A stretch of DNA of 64,000 nt from Mastigamoeba balamuthi (taxonomy: Eukaryota; Evosea; Mastigamoebida; Mastigamoebidae): the NCBI GenBank assembly GCA_902651635.1, contig CACRSC010000042.1, forward strand, positions 109,727 through 173,726, given 5' to 3'. Positions 1 through 12,700 of the stretch are shown here, piece after piece. How positions within the stretch are numbered: the stretch's first letter is position 1; every line of letters begins with the position of its first letter. The notes below the pieces were generated by a model that did not search any database, was not told where the DNA came from, and saw nothing but the letters and a program-made list of their open reading frames with translations. The position numbers and the translations under genes are program-made.

Positions 1-22
1 TTAAAGGTGCAAGCAAACAGAC

Positions 23-101
23 CTGTTGGTGGCCAGCGGGCTGACCATGGAGTTGAGGACGCGCTCGATGAGCGGCAGGCTGTCATCGACATCCTCGTCG
101 G
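23..101 (-). CDS. partial exon of an unidentified gene running off the left edge
   Basis: On the minus strand a possible acceptor (tcaacgcag) is followed by an open stretch reading about ADEDVDDSLPLIERVL, then NSMVSPLATNR, and a possible donor (CAG|gtctgt). Composition and the clean splice-like borders suggest a real internal exon, but no upstream exon with a start could be fixed between 102 and 700 and the downstream part lies outside the window. I do not recognise the product. The minus-strand open frame reaching to 375 is probably read-through of intron. Confidence 0.3.
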
Positions 102-701
102 CTGCGTTGACAGGGCGAGGGTGGTGGTCCCCCGCGCCGGGGAGAGGAGGGGATTTCAAGGGGCGAGTGAGCGCGTTTTCCTCAAGGAGCCCGTTGGTGG
201 GATAGGGGGGGGCCCTGTGCGCACGCTGGAGCTCTTGCTGCTCGCCCTCCAAAGGCGACGGAAACTCTGCGCGCGCGGTGGCTGGTGTGAGTTCGGCCGG
301 CCCCCCAACGCCGCCACGGCGCGCCGCGCGGGCGCGCGAGGGAGTTGTGCCGCGTGGTGTATTTTTAAAACGCAATTCAAAATTGCGTCAATGCGAGGGG
401 ACGGGGGGGCGCGTGCCTCCCATTGGTTAGCGGTGGCGAGCGGGGGGAAGCTGAGTGACTGTGCGGCGCTGTGCCAGATCGCGTGAGGCGCCAGACACCA
501 GCGTCGGTCGGCGCCAGGGGAAGGGCCGCGGTTTGTGATTTTGTTTGTTGATATTGAGGAGACGAACACCGAGAGAAAAAACGTGTCGTCCTGCGGGCGG
601 GGCTCGGGCATAGTTCACAATCTGAACCGTGCCAATTGACTTGTTGAAACAACCCTTCGATTTCCTTTTCGGGATATGGCGGGGGTGCTCGGGGAGAGGG
701 A

Positions 702-3700
702 TCACTGCTGCTGCTGCTGCTGGTCGTCTTGCGGGAGATCCGCGTGCTGTCTTCTGATCTTGGCGATGCGGATGCACTTGGGGCAAGTGGCCGGTGAGAA
801 GTTGTGCTCTGCAGCACACTTGAGGTGGTAGACCGTCTTGCAGTTCGTGCACCGGACACTGTCGACCTGGAACGAGAACACCAGCGGCTCCTTGTTGCAG
901 TACTCGCAGAAGAAGCCCTTGCCGCGGCACGTGTGGCACGTCTTGGTGATGTGCACCAGCAGCTTCTCCATGGCCGACAGCAAGAACGGCACCAGCAGTC
1001 CGTCATTGACGTCGATGAGGTCCTGAAGCGAGTACAGCACGGCCGACTGGAGGAAATGCGACCTTCTCCCCAGAATGGCGATCAACGCGTCTCTGCGGCA
1101 GCTCACCGTGAGTACAGAAAAGCTCGGAGATGCGAGCTAGGTACCGGTTCTTGCACGACTCAACGAACTCGCCAAGCCCGTAAATCTGCTTCCGCAAGTC
1201 CTTTGTTTCGCGTATTTCAGGGTAAGCCCAACGATTGATGACATACAGAAGCCTGCTTGAGTCCAGGGACAGCAGAGAACAGCTTCACGTTGAGAGCGGG
1301 GATGTTCAGAACGGGGTCGTTCTTGTGCTTGTTGATCTGCTCCAGCGAGGACTGCGCCACCTTGTACCTGGAAAAAAGTCAAAAATGCGAGCGCAAACCC
1401 GAGAGCCTTACTCGGAGAGGTCCCAATCAAAGATGACGCGGGCTGGGATGACACTGCGGTCGTTCTTGTGGCAGTCCTCGCAGTACCACTTGCCCGTGTA
1501 GTGGCAGTAGCGCACCACATCGAAGAACCCTGCCCAAGCAAGCCATCAACACGCCTCGACAACAGCGGTGGCGAGCCAAACTCACGGTTTTTCGCACCGG
1601 AGGAGAGGACGATGCCGCAGTCCGGGCACGACACTTTGCCCTTGTTGATGAACCCGAACTTCGTGTGTGCCGTCAGCGACAGCGGGATGTCGTCGCTGCT
1701 GTCCTTGCACACGGTCCGGACAATGGCCGCACCCGGCAGGGCCTTGAGATCGTCGCGCTCGTAGTCGTCGATGATCCTCAGGGGTCCGAACCTCGTCACC
1801 ACGGCTGGGCCCCTGCCACCCGCGTTGTAATACTCTATCAGCGGCATGTGCTTGTTGGCGTCCGACAGGCTACGCGAGGTCTTCACCCGGGGCTGCTCCT
1901 CGGGGATCATCGTCGATTGTGCCAGCGTGCTCCTCGGAGACTTGATGCCCTCTCCCGAGTTCGACCTTGGCCGGGTGAACGCGTCTGACAGAGAGCCCGA
2001 CTGCGTTTCGTCGTCGCTGTCGGGACCTGCTTTCGCTGCCTGCACAGGTAAGTGAGCATGCTATCGGGGTAGCTTACCTACCTCCGATGACACAGGGGCC
2101 ACAGCCGAAGCAACAGAACTGTCCTTCATCGCCTCAGAAAAACCCGCTGGCAATGCCGTCGGCTCAATGGGATGAGTCTCTGTCTCTGCAGCAGCCGCAG
2201 GTGCCACCACCTGTGGCTGAGCGGGCGGAACAGGCTCGTCCGCATGAAGCTCCGATGGCGCGGTCTGTGATACTGGTTCTGGCGCCGTTACAACGGCCTC
2301 GGCAGCAGGCGCGGGCACAGGGGACTCTGGCGAGGAGGAAATGTCCATCTCCTCCACTCCCAGAACAACGTGCGCGGTAGTGCCCAGCGCCGAAGCTGGC
2401 AACGGGACTGTCTCTGGCACAGAGGCTGCGTGAGGCTCCGGTGCCGGCTCTGCTGACTCAGCAGATAGTTGCTGTGACGAGCCCGAGGCCTGGGCCTCTA
2501 CCGGAGGGCACGCTGGCGGGGGCGACATGACAGACCCCGCAAAGGCGATGCGCTCTGTGTCGCTGCCAAACGACGAGCCCTCGCCTTCGCTCTGCGACCC
2601 CACAGGCGACTCCGGCGACTGGGAGACAGGTGGCTCAGAGACGACCGGTGCCGGCGACTCGTCCTTGTTCTTGGCTGCCTGCGGCTCTGCCCCAGCTGGA
2701 TGCTGTTCGGGCGCTGCATCGACGGCAGGCGGGTCTGCGACTTCCGTCATCGTGAGACCGCTCTGCTCCATCATGAACGCCGAGGGCAGCGACTGGGCGA
2801 CGTTCTCCGATGCTACCGACCCGCTGCTGACAGCCTCGGACCGGGTCGGAGGCACATCGGATGGACGAGTATCTGCTTCGACGCCGCGCTGGGAACTCGA
2901 GACGTTCCACACATTCGAACCGAAGTCGTGGCGCGTCCTGCGGAGTCCTGCGGCGGCCGGAACAGGCGCGGACTGGGGCACCGAGTGCCCGTCATCTGCC
3001 TCGGCAACGCGTACGACCTTGGTCTTCCTGGTCTTCCTGGGCTTCCTCTCGGCGACGGGGGCTTGGATGGGGGCCAGCTCGAAGGTGATGCGGGACAGCG
3101 GCGGGAGGGCGCTCAGGAAGCCTTGCGAGCAGTCCGAGTCGCGCAAGAACGCGTCCTCCGAGTAGTACATCTCGAGCATCTCCCTGTTGGCCAGCAGCTC
3201 CTGCACAAAGTCCTGGAGCGAGGCCTCGTTGAGGAACTGCTTGATCCACGTGTACGTCAGCTTCTCGTTCGAGGCCGCGTCGGCAGACAGCCTCTCTGCC
3301 GCCCCCAGCTTGCGCTCGAGCTTGCCGGCGACTCTGAGCAGCGCCTCTGCGCTCTCTCCGCGCACCCTCAGGCCGCTCCCGATGGCGTCGCTTAGCGCGA
3401 CCAGCAGGCGGCTCGTCTCGGCGTCGGACTCGCGCAGGGGCTGCGCTGGCCCCGCTGCTGCTTGGACTGCGCGCACGGCCTTCCAGACAGCGTCCAGCAG
3501 CTGCTCGTTGCGGATCTTCGCTTCAGATTTCGCTGGGGGCTGCTCTTCTTCTACTACTGCGTCTGGCTGAGCCGCAGGTTGCGCAGAAGCTGCCACAGGG
3601 GCTGGGGCTGGGGCTGGGGCTGCAGCTGCGGCTTCGGCTGCGGCTGTGACTGCGGCTTCGACCGCGACTGCGACTGGGGCCGGTTCCTCCGGATGGTGGG

Positions 3701-4735
3701 GCTCCTGCTTGGACTCTGCTGGCTGGAGGGGCGCTTGAGGCTCCGGAGTCTGAGGATGCGGCGGCGCGGTGGAGACGGGCACGGGGGGCGCCGTGGGTGT
3801 GGTCTGTGGCTGCGGCTGCGGCTGCGGTTGCTGAACGTCGAGGGCCTCCCACAGCGTCGGTCGATCGATGCGGCTCCCCACGTCCGGCAGCGCGAATCTG
3901 ACGCCGCGCAGCACGTCGAGCGCCTGGGTAGCCTCGACGACCTCGTCGTCCTCCCTGCGTTGCCCGCCGCCCGCACGGTGGGCCCTGTGTGAGCAACTCC
4001 TCGCCCCCCAACAACGCCCCCAGGAGAGGGAAGCGTCGCGACCTGAGAAAAGAGCCCTTGTCGTAGAACGACGACGTCAGCTGGGCGTTCCAGCTCAGCG
4101 AGTTGAGGTAGTCGACGAGCGAGCCGTCGTTGAGCGCTGCACGCAGGAACGTCCTCAGCCGCCCTGGCACAAACAGAGCGCACGGCGCCCGTGGCCGCCG
4201 CCCTCACCGCGTCAGAAAACACGGGGGGGCCTGGCGAAAAAACGCGAAAAGGCTACGCCTGGGGCACACCGATGGCAGTGCGCGCCTGCGAGTAGCGGAC
4301 GCGCTCTATGATGACGCTGCCCTGCGGCAGGCACTCGCCGAGCCTCTCGACGCACTCCCACGCGGTGACGCGCCCGAAGAACTTGTCTGCAGCGCGCAGG
4401 TGCGGGTTGAGTTCAGCCCGCGGAGAGCCGCCAGAGCAGGAAGGAAGAGAGAGGGCGGGGATGGAGGGAAGGAGGGAAGGAGGGGCCGCGCCTCGCAGGC
4501 CGAAGTTGAGCAAGCGCTCGAGGCAGCCGAGGACGCGCACTACGGGCGCGGTGTCGTGGTCGAGAGGCGGCAGCCCTGCGCGCGATGCCGCGAGCTGTTG
4601 GGCGGCGTCGCGCAGCTCGGCGAAGATCTGCGCTCGCTCTGCGAGGGGGGAGGGAGAGGCGCGGGGTCAGCCCTGGGGAGAGGGGCCGCGTGGCGAGGGT
4701 GGCCAACCAGCGGCTGTGGGGAAGATGCCGCTCAT
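702..4735 (-). CDS. RUN domain plus Rubicon-homology (DUF4206/zf-RING_9) protein, Rubicon/PLEKHM1-like
   Basis: Spliced minus-strand gene. A short first exon (MSGIFPTAAG) leads into exons at about 4650-4050 that read like a RUN domain: a conserved FFGRVTAWECVERL helix, then RTFLRAALNDGSLVDYLNSL and a FYDKGSFLRS end. A long Pro/Ala/Gln-rich linker (about 3900-3560) precedes a second RUN-like helical stretch at 3560-3090 (YTWIKQFLNEASLQDFVQEL, then YYSEDAFLRDSD). After a disordered acidic segment, the C-terminal exons (about 1890-702) give the cysteine-rich Rubicon-homology domain: FGFINKGKVSCPDCG, RYCHYTGKWYCEDCHKNDRS, a helical core, then CHTCRGKGFFCEYCN and CTNCKTVYHLKCAAEH with a poly-Gln tail. 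In known families this pairing binds Rab7/Arl GTPases and controls late endosome, lysosome and autophagosome traffic. The apparent second RUN-like unit is unusual. Exon borders are approximate. Confidence 0.78.
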
Positions 4736-5080
4736 GGTCGCCGCGAGCAAACGTGTCGACGGAGATTCTATGTGTGTTCGAGATGATTCACTTTCTATAC
4801 CAAAATATCATGATTCCTGGTTCTGTCCGATCGAAAACGAACAGGCCGGTATCGACTATCCTGGCCTGTGATCAAACGGTGGAGCCGCTGTAGTGGTTGA
4901 ACAGGCTGCCAGAGATGACAGTGCTCGAGATACCGAACGGTGCGGAGAGATCGTATTTTTCGGCGAAGCAGACTGCGTCATCAGCCTTAGCAGCGCCGGA
5001 GCAGCCGACGACGCTCTTGTCACTTTTAACAACTCCTCTGAGTGTGCCGTCGTCCCCACACCCGCCAGCCCAGCCTGAGA
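4736..5080. other. divergent intergenic region
   Basis: About 345 bp between two head-to-head genes. It is visibly more AT-rich than the coding flanks around 4780-4990 and presumably holds both promoters. No TATA box or other defined motif could be assigned. Confidence 0.4.
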
Positions 5081-6228
5081 ATGAGCCAGAAGTACGTCAG
5101 GACCATCCTGCTCAACGCGCTCCCCGCCGCCGGCAAGTCCGAGGTGCGCAACTTCCTCCAGAGCGAGAGCGCCTTCGCCCGCAGCTTCATGGTCGGCGCC
5201 CCCGTCTACCTCGACGACTGTATGCCCCGCGCTCCTGGACAGCAGCCCAGCGCCACCGGTCTCCTCACTCCCTCGCCCCCCTCCACAGACCCCTACGTGC
5301 GCTTCATGAGGGAGATCGACCAGGCGCTCAACGCTGCCGGCTTCCACCGCCTGTTCTTCGAGCTCTACGACCGCAACTTCATCACGGGATACGGCAAGCC
5401 CTTCCACCTTCCCCTCCCTCCCCTCCGCTTCCCCGCCGCCAGCTGAGCCGCGCGGGTGGGGTGGCAGAGTGGGGCACGCTGACGGAGCTCGTCAACGAGG
5501 ACTACGCCGATCTCGTGGCCAACGCCAGGCCGCCGGTGCTGGTGGGGAGCTACACGAGGTGGCTGCTGGAGCGCATCGACCGCGCGGCCGCCAAGGTCGG
5601 CATCGCGCGCATGTGCGGCGACATCCCGGCTAAGGCCGCGTGGGCCGTCGAGCAGCGCATGGAGGCGTCGATCAAGGAGTTCTTCGTCAGCAAGTACGCC
5701 AACCACCAGTCGCTCGAGGGCAAGACCATCATCATCGAGTTCGCGCGCGGCGGGCCCGAGGGCCACCCGTTCCCCCTGCGCGACCCGCAGGGCTACCAGT
5801 ACACGTACCGCATGCTCAGCGAGCAGATCCTGTCCGAGGCCGCCGTGCTGTACATCTGGGTGACGCCCGAGATGTCGCGGGCCAAGAACGTGGCGCGCGG
5901 GCAGGAGAAGCCGACCAAGCAGGGCGTCGAGGCCTACGTGCTGTCGCTGAACCACAGCGTGCCCGACTACGTCATGCGCAACGAGTACGGCGTCGACGAC
6001 ATCGACTACCTGCTCTCGGCCAGCGACCGCAAGGGCACCATCTGCGTGGAGAAGTCCGGCCGCAGGTTCTACCTGCCCGTCGCGCGCTTTGACAACCGCG
6101 AGGACTACACGACCTTCTGCCGCGGCTCGCCCGCCTCGTGGCCCGAGGCCAGCCGCAAGGCCATCACGGAGCAGCTCTCCAAGGCGTTCGCCGTCCTCGT
6201 GGAGCAGTACCGCATCCTCCACCCGTAA
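5081..6228 (+). CDS. P-loop NTPase / kinase-like protein of unknown substrate
   Basis: Three exons: 5081-5219, 5289-5393 and 5468-6228. The N-terminus (MSQKYVRTILLNALPAAGKS) has a beta strand followed by a Walker A loop of the type LPAAGKSE, as in small nucleoside or nucleotide kinases. Further on are FFELYDRNF, a WLLERID helix, an EGKTIIIEFARGG strand that may be the Walker B region, and a lid-like VTPEMSRAKNVARGQ with several basic residues. Intron 1 is GT-AG. Intron 2 only restores frame if read as a GC-AG intron (TACG|gcaagc to gtggcag). The large final exon has strong GC-rich codon use. I do not recognise the family; an enzyme that phosphorylates or adenylates a small molecule is an inference from the P-loop alone. 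Head-to-head with the RUN-domain gene. Confidence 0.65.
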
Positions 6229-6528
6229 GAAGGGACCTGCCCTGTGCCGCACAGGTCACGCTTCCCCTCCCCTCCCCTGCACATGCTGCACATGATGTTT
6301 GGCTCTCGTTCTTTCCCGAGGCAAGGCACCACGCGAACAACGGGGTCTCAACTGTTTCTTCCCTCAAACCTAACAGGTCGGCAGCATGTCGCTCCGAACA
6401 CAACATTATTTCTGACTCAAAGCAAATACGCATCCCGCGTGTTGTGCCTTATTCGGTTTGGGGCACCGGAGTAGCGATGCCAGCAGTGGGCCAACACGGC
6501 CCACACATTGGGTGCGTTACCGGGCCCT
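6229..6528. other. convergent intergenic region
   Basis: Three hundred bases between the stop codons of two convergent genes. Nothing recognisable was found; it presumably contains both 3' UTRs and polyadenylation signals. Confidence 0.3.
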
Positions 6529-7307
6529 CTAGAAGCTCGGACGGTTGTCGTTAACCTCGGCTCGCCGGACTGGCTCCGCACGGCACAACGCAAACGGATT
6601 CCTGAAGAGGTCTGCCTTCGAACGAAGCAGCAGGCCTGCACTCTCGATGATGTGGGATGCCAATTCCGGGTCAAACTTCACCAGCAACTTTTCCGCCGAG
6701 TCGAGAAGATCATTCGCGGCCACCTCTCTGGCGTCGAGCTTTGCGAACGCGATGCAGTGCTCGCAAGCCGCGACCTCCTCGTTCTTTGTGTTGACGGGTT
6801 CTCCGCACACGAAACATGGTGACACCTTTCCAGTTACACCGGCGACGTTCCAACCGACCCGGCGTGTACGGAAAAAGTCGAAAATCAGTTGAGAGGGAAC
6901 CTCCTCTTCAAGGATCCACACCCGAGCAGCTCGCGCCCGTCATAACGGAAGATGTGGTTCACAGTGGGAATCACCCACGAGAGCCAAGAGAGGACGGTGG
7001 GAGAAAACACAAATAACGAGGGGAATACACGACAGCCGGACACCCGGCGCCGCATGCTCGAAGAAAAGGGCGGAGATGCGCTGGAGGCAACATCGAGGCG
7101 AAGGGAGGGGGTCGTGCAGAACAGTGTGAACACAGCACCGGCGGCGTTCCAACAGAAAACACCGAGGTCTGTGCGTGCATGGGGTCGCGTGGCAGATCGC
7201 ACCTTGTCGTGCTCGGAGGCGATCCTCGTCGCATCGAGATGAGCCGCGTCCTGCAGTGCACGATTCAAGTGAGTGGCGACTGCAGGTCGACGTAACGGGC
7301 GAACCAT
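6529..7307 (-). CDS. hypothetical small protein with a CxxC...CxxC zinc-binding-like motif
   Basis: The 3' exon (about 6900-6529) reads PSQLIFDFFRTRRVGWNV, then SPCFVCGEPVNTKNEEVAAC EHC, and a helical tail with SAEKLLVKFDPELASHI and SAGLLLRSKADLFRNPF. The CFVC and CEHC pairs, 15 residues apart, could bind zinc. A likely first exon begins at 7307 (MVRPLRRPAVATHLNRAL) and runs to a donor near 7200. The middle of the gene is not resolved: two frames remain open and several acceptors are possible. I do not recognise the protein. It is head-to-head with the putative ORC3 gene about 360 bp away. Confidence 0.45.
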
Positions 7308-7668
7308 GGCTGAGGCGAGGACACGAGAGAGCAGAGAAGGAGAAACAAAAATGTCGGTGTCAAACAGATCAACGAGATTTCTGAAGATTTTCAGCTACTG
7401 TCACATTGCTCGGGGCTGGCTGGGGGTCCCCAACATGAGCCAGAACAGCCATGCGAGGCAGTGTGATCCGTGCAGCGCGGAGCAGTTATATTGATGCCCA
7501 ATTCCGGTGTCGTCGACACAATCAAATCCGGTCGAGCCGGAACCTACAAGCGTCACTGTTGAGACCACCTATAATGCAGACAGAGACAGGCAGGCTGTTC
7601 GGAAAGACCGGGCTCGCAAATGGTGGTAGATTCGAATATCTGGAAGATCTTTGGCCAAAAATCGCATC
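7308..7668. other. divergent intergenic region
   Basis: About 360 bp between two divergent genes, with lower GC than the coding flanks. It presumably carries both promoters. No specific site was identified. Confidence 0.35.
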
Positions 7669-9365
7669 ATGGCAGATGGGTCAGGCGAGTCCGCGCCCCC
7701 GTCGCAGACAGAGGGTCGCGCGGCAGGCGCACCGCCAGCGGGCGTCGCGCCTATCCACAAGCGCTCCGAGAGCTTCTACTTTAGCTCCATGGTGGACCTG
7801 ATCGCGTGCGCCTTTCCCCAGCACTCAGCCCGCCCGCTTGCTCACGCCTCCACTCCAACAGAAAGGGACGAGACCCTCTGGCGGGCAGACAGCGGTTCGC
7901 GGCGTCCGCTGCGCAGGCTTCGATCGACGAGGGTGATACCGCGGCAGATCCGCGCGACTCGGACGGCGACGACGAGGACTCGTGGGGCTCCGACGCCGAG
8001 CCCGCCCCCGATTCAGTTGTCGCCCTGGCGCCCGATTCCGAGGCGCCGTTCTGCGAGCCCTGTGAAGCGGTCCCGGCGCACGCCGCCAAGGCCGCGCACA
8101 TCCTCGATGCCCTCCGAGGCGACGCTGTCGCCAGCATCGTGGCGCACTGCAGGTCTGCGCTGGACTCGCCGCTCCCCCAGGGGATTCTGGACGTGTCGAT
8201 AGTCGAGTCGCCTTCCGGCGCCGAGCACGCGCACGCGATCGCCTGCGGGTTTCTGGACTGTGCCGACGTCATTGACCTTGACGCGTCGCGCGCTTCGAGT
8301 GTTCTGGATGCGTGGGAGAGCGTGCGGACGGCCCGCCGCGCGGCCATTGTCGTCTCCGGCATCGAATCCGCGCTCGACAGGCTCCCGACGATCAGGCTGC
8401 TGCGGCGATGCGCCGATCTGTGCGTCCCCGTGGTCGTCGTCATCGTCGTGCGCGTTTTCTGCGGCATCGACTCGCTCTTCCTCTTCGGCGACACGTCGCA
8501 CATGCTCGCGACGACGCGCAGGCTCGTGAGCGCCGTGCAGATACTCGACAGGCTCGCCGACGGACTCACGGAGCAGGTCCGCCCCTGGTTGCTGATACGA
8601 GCGTGCAAAAGGGCCTTCGAGCGCGGGATGGCCTCGTCAGAGTTCATCAACGCCATCAGCGATGCTCACACCGCCGGTGTCCGCGTCGAGCCGACTCCTG
8701 ACGAGTCCGGAGTCTTCTGGACTCTCTTCGACTGCTGGAACGATGTCTCCTTCGCCGAGGGGACGCTGTCGGAGAGGCTCGTCGCCTTCGATCCGAGCCT
8801 GCACGGCGGACCCGACGCGTTCCTGGCGGAAATGTGGCACCAGTCGTTCCAGACAGGAAACAAGAACCTCAGAGAGGCTCTCCCTTTCCTCGTTGACGAC
8901 GAGATGACACACGAGCAATGCAGGGCCACTGGCAGGGCGCTGCTGGGCGCCATGGCGCGGCTCGAAGAGTCGTCTGCCCCCCGAGTGTCTTCGAGGTCGC
9001 GCGCGAGCACCAAGAACCCGCAGAGGGAGTTAAATGAGGTGCAGCGACTGTTCAACGTCATGTTCTTTCCCCTCGTATACCTCGCCTCTGCAGAGGACAC
9101 CCAGGAGACGCGCGAGATGCAGAGGCAGGCGGGCGAGCGCGCTGCAGACGTCCTGCGCGCGGAGATTCAGGGAGTCAGGCCGGAGCAGGTGCCGGACGAC
9201 GAGGGAAGGATGTTCGCAGCATCTGTCAGACGAGCGTATGGCGAGCTCATGGACAGCGGCAGACCCCCAAAGGCGACTGCGGGCCCAGCTGCGGCAGCGC
9301 TGTCCGTCATAGGGCTTACCAGCGGCTCAACCTCGGACGTTATCCGCCTGGAGGCAGACCAGTAG
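7669..9365 (+). CDS. putative origin recognition complex subunit 3 (divergent ORC3-like)
   Basis: Two exons, 7669-7805 and 7862-9365, joined by a 56-bp intron that keeps frame (MVDLIA then KGRDPLAGRQRF). The start is the first ATG (MADGSGESAPPS). The middle follows the ORC3 pattern: a hydrophobic strand RRAAIVVSGIESALDRLPTI, then CADLCVPVVVVIVVRVFCGI where ORC3 has its 'LILIFGIATSP' strand, then a helical VSAVQILDRLADGL and IRACKRAFERGMASSEFINA, matching the ORC3 block that ends 'FLYHDFSVQNFIKGL'. The rest is helical. At about 546 residues it is shorter than animal ORC3 (about 710) and has an acidic disordered insert near residues 60-90. The call rests on pattern resemblance only; an unrelated AAA-like helical protein is possible. 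ORC3 would act in the nucleus with ORC1-6 to load MCM helicase. Confidence 0.45.
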
Positions 9366-9748
9366 GCACTGCTTTCCCCAACGAGCACACGCAAATTAGC
9401 GACAGCATTTGGCATCACAGCAGGCTTTGCATGCGCAAAGATGCGTTCAGTTTGGTCGACGGGGTTCCACTTTTCGACAGCTAGAGCACTTTGACCCTTT
9501 TGGGGATTTGAGAATAGTCAGCCAAAAATAGCTCACTGCTAGTCTCGGACGGAGTCCAGAGGAACGACACGCGCAATCGCGCGCTCCCTGCGCACGCGGG
9601 CATGTCCCTCAACGTCGCGTCGCACATCGTTCAGGCAGGTGCGACCACTCAGACCGCATCCCATCCGCTCGGCCGCCCCGGTGCTGAGCACTGAGCAGAG
9701 GAAACTGCGGATGGAGCTGCGCTTCCGCGGGGCACAGCCGAACCCTGC
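9366..9748. other. intergenic region between co-oriented genes
   Basis: About 380 bp between the putative ORC3 stop and the chosen adenylyl cyclase start. It begins AT-richer and becomes GC-rich near the cyclase. An upstream non-coding or short coding exon of the cyclase could lie here, but nothing could be established. Confidence 0.3.
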
Positions 9749-12700
9749 ATGGCCCGGTACAGGATCAACCAGAAGTTCGTGTCCACCACGCTCGAGGCCG
9801 CGTACAAGCAGCGGCACTTTGCGGCGAACTCGGACGTCAAGGCAATGTCACTCTATTGGTCCGCCTCCCCACCCCATTCCCGTTCGACCGCCCGCACCAG
9901 TACTGACTTGAGAGCGATTCACGCGCAGCTCGGTGATGCTGGCGGTGATGGTCGCTCTGCTCGTTGCGGTGGTTGCCGACGGTCGGGGTGTGCCGTGCAG
10001 CAGCACGGCGCAGATGGCGTCCTTCGGCGCCGCGTCTGCGTTGATCTGCGCGATGATGGCTGCCCGCCAGGCATTCAAGAAGCTCCACAAGTACGTCCAG
10101 GAAGTCGTGTTTGTTCTTGTGAGCGCCGCGCTGTCGGTGTCCGCGGTTATGGGGCAGGCCGCATGCCGGAGGACTGGCCCCGACGGCCACGGAGAGTTCT
10201 ACTCGCTGTCAGCGATGCTGCTTGCTGGACTCTGCCACCTATTCTTCGGGGCGCAGACGTGGAACTCGGCGCTGCCTTTCTGGATTGGAAACATCATCAT
10301 GCAGGCCGGTGCTGTGGCCTTCCTGGGGTGGATAGACACAGAAAACCTGTGGATGCTGAAGATCTTCGTGCTCGGAGATGCGTTTGTCACTGTGCTCTCA
10401 GTGTTCACGAACATCCAGCGAAGAAAGGACTTCTCCCAGGCTCTGCTCCTCGAGCGTGAGCGAAGGCAAGTTCAGGCAGAGAAGGCGGCCACCGATGCCC
10501 TCATCACGAACATGTTTCCGAGGGACATTGCAGAGAAGATCATCGCAGCGCGGGCGACGAACACCGTCTGCTTCCTCAGCGTCGCACCCAACGCGATATT
10601 CAATAGTGCCCCACTCTCACAGCCATGCAGTCTCACACTCTTTCCAGTGCCTCCTATTGCAAAGCAGTACAAATCCGGGGCAGTCGTGCACATGGTAATC
10701 GACGGGGTTGAGATCACTGATTTCGAACGGCAATTGAATGCCCTGGCGACAATGTTCATTGCTGCTGACAAAGTTGCGGCACTGTACAGCGCCGAGAAGA
10801 TCAAATCTGTCGGGTCTTGTGTCGTTTTCGGCTGTGGAACCTCCTCGCTGTTCGACAACACCTACATTTCATTGATTCTCACATCTTTCTGCAGCGAGGC
10901 AGATGATGCCGTGGCGATGGCCTGCAAGTTAGCAACAGGTCTCGCGACAATGATGTCGAAGCTCCAAGACAGCTCCCAAGTGTCGAAGACTTTGACTGTC
11001 CGGATTGGAATCGCCATGGGCCCTGTTGTGACTGGCGTTATTGGAACGACGAGACCGCAGTATGACATTTGGGGCTGTATGCTAACAAGAATTTACATTC
11101 TCTCATCACATACCACAGATACCGTAACGGTCGCCAAGAAACTCGCAGAAGCCAGCCCCCCGGGGGCGATCATCACAACGCGCGATGTCTCAAACCGGAT
11201 GGAGTCGGCCTTCAATTTCGACCTCCTCAAGGAGCTCGTACACGTTCCTGGGGTTGGACGAATTATGATGTTCCAACTCATGATGCCCCGAAATGTTGAC
11301 ATCCCCCCAATCGATGAGCTCGACTGTGCCCTCAGGTTCCTCCGCCGACTAGAGCTCTCGATTAACATCACTCTGAAACAGGGTTTCCCGGCGCACAATG
11401 CAAATACCTGTGTCGGAAACTGCCACCATTCCCCTCTCCGATGTACTGAAGGGTGACGTTCCGGATAACTCGGACAAACTTCATCCGGTCTCCCTGGCAT
11501 TCCGTACACGGGAGAAAGAGGAAAGGTGCTGTGATCGCACTGCATTACGTGCAACTGACTCCTGACAGATACCGAGTTGCAATGTGTGCTCCTGCATTGT
11601 GGCAAACCAAGTGTGTGTCTGTAGTTGCCGCCCTAACGTATGCGGCGTTCTTTATCTATTCGGAATGCCGGGGGTTCAGCACTAAGCTGGCTGTTACAGA
11701 GGCTGCTCTTGTCACCGTTTTGGTGGTTGTCTTCGTCCTCTCGTTCACTAAGCTCTATCAGAGGCCCCTCACTTTCCATGTTGTTGTACTACTGCTCTTT
11801 GTCGTCGGCTCTGTTGCCGCTGGAATACGCTATGGAATGCGCCAAGATGAGGTTATGGCCGGGATGATATTCTGGGTCATGGTGCTGCACACATCTAGAC
11901 TACCAAATTACATGGTTCAGCCTCTGTCGATTGTCTTCGTTGCCGTCACTGCAGTATATTACGTCGTCAGGTGGCACGCCTACGGGAACGTTGTACTGTT
12001 TTGCCTGCTTGAGACTCTCTGGTCGATGATGCATCGGCGAGTCGAAAGTTCGAACCGACAGCTCTTTTCGGTGTCTGTGCTGCTGGAGCAGACCAAAGAG
12101 GTGGGCGAGAGGGAAAAAGAACGCGCCAATGACCTCCTGTCAAGCGTCCTGCCCCCTAAGATCCTCCGGATGCTTATCGAACAGCACGCAAGGAACAGCG
12201 ACACCCTCTGTCTCGCCCAGTGCGTACAGTTAGGAACAATACTCGTGTGCACCATTGTGGGGTTCGAGGAGCTCCAGTACAGGCCAGACCCAACCGAGGC
12301 TGTGAGGCTTCTGAACTCCCTGTTCGCCAAGTTCGACTCTCTGGCCGCTGCCCGTGGTCTCCGACCCCTAAAGACCGTTGGTGCGTTGTTTCATATGTCT
12401 AGGCTAAGAAACTCACTGAGCCTCACACCAGCCGACATGTACATCGTCGTAGGCAACTGCATGAACGATATGCCCGGTCACGCACAGGCCGTCGCCCTTC
12501 TCGCGTCGGACCTGCTGCGGTGCATCACACCGTGGAACGAGACAGAGAGTCCCTCTCATTGGTCAGTCAGTATCCGAATCGCAGTGCACACAGATTCGCT
12601 GGTCAGTGGCGCCATTTTCCTTATCCTCTCTAATGCCCTTATGCAGCTCACTGGAGTGATCAAGATGAAGGCGAGTTCATTTGACTGCTGGGGGAACGCA

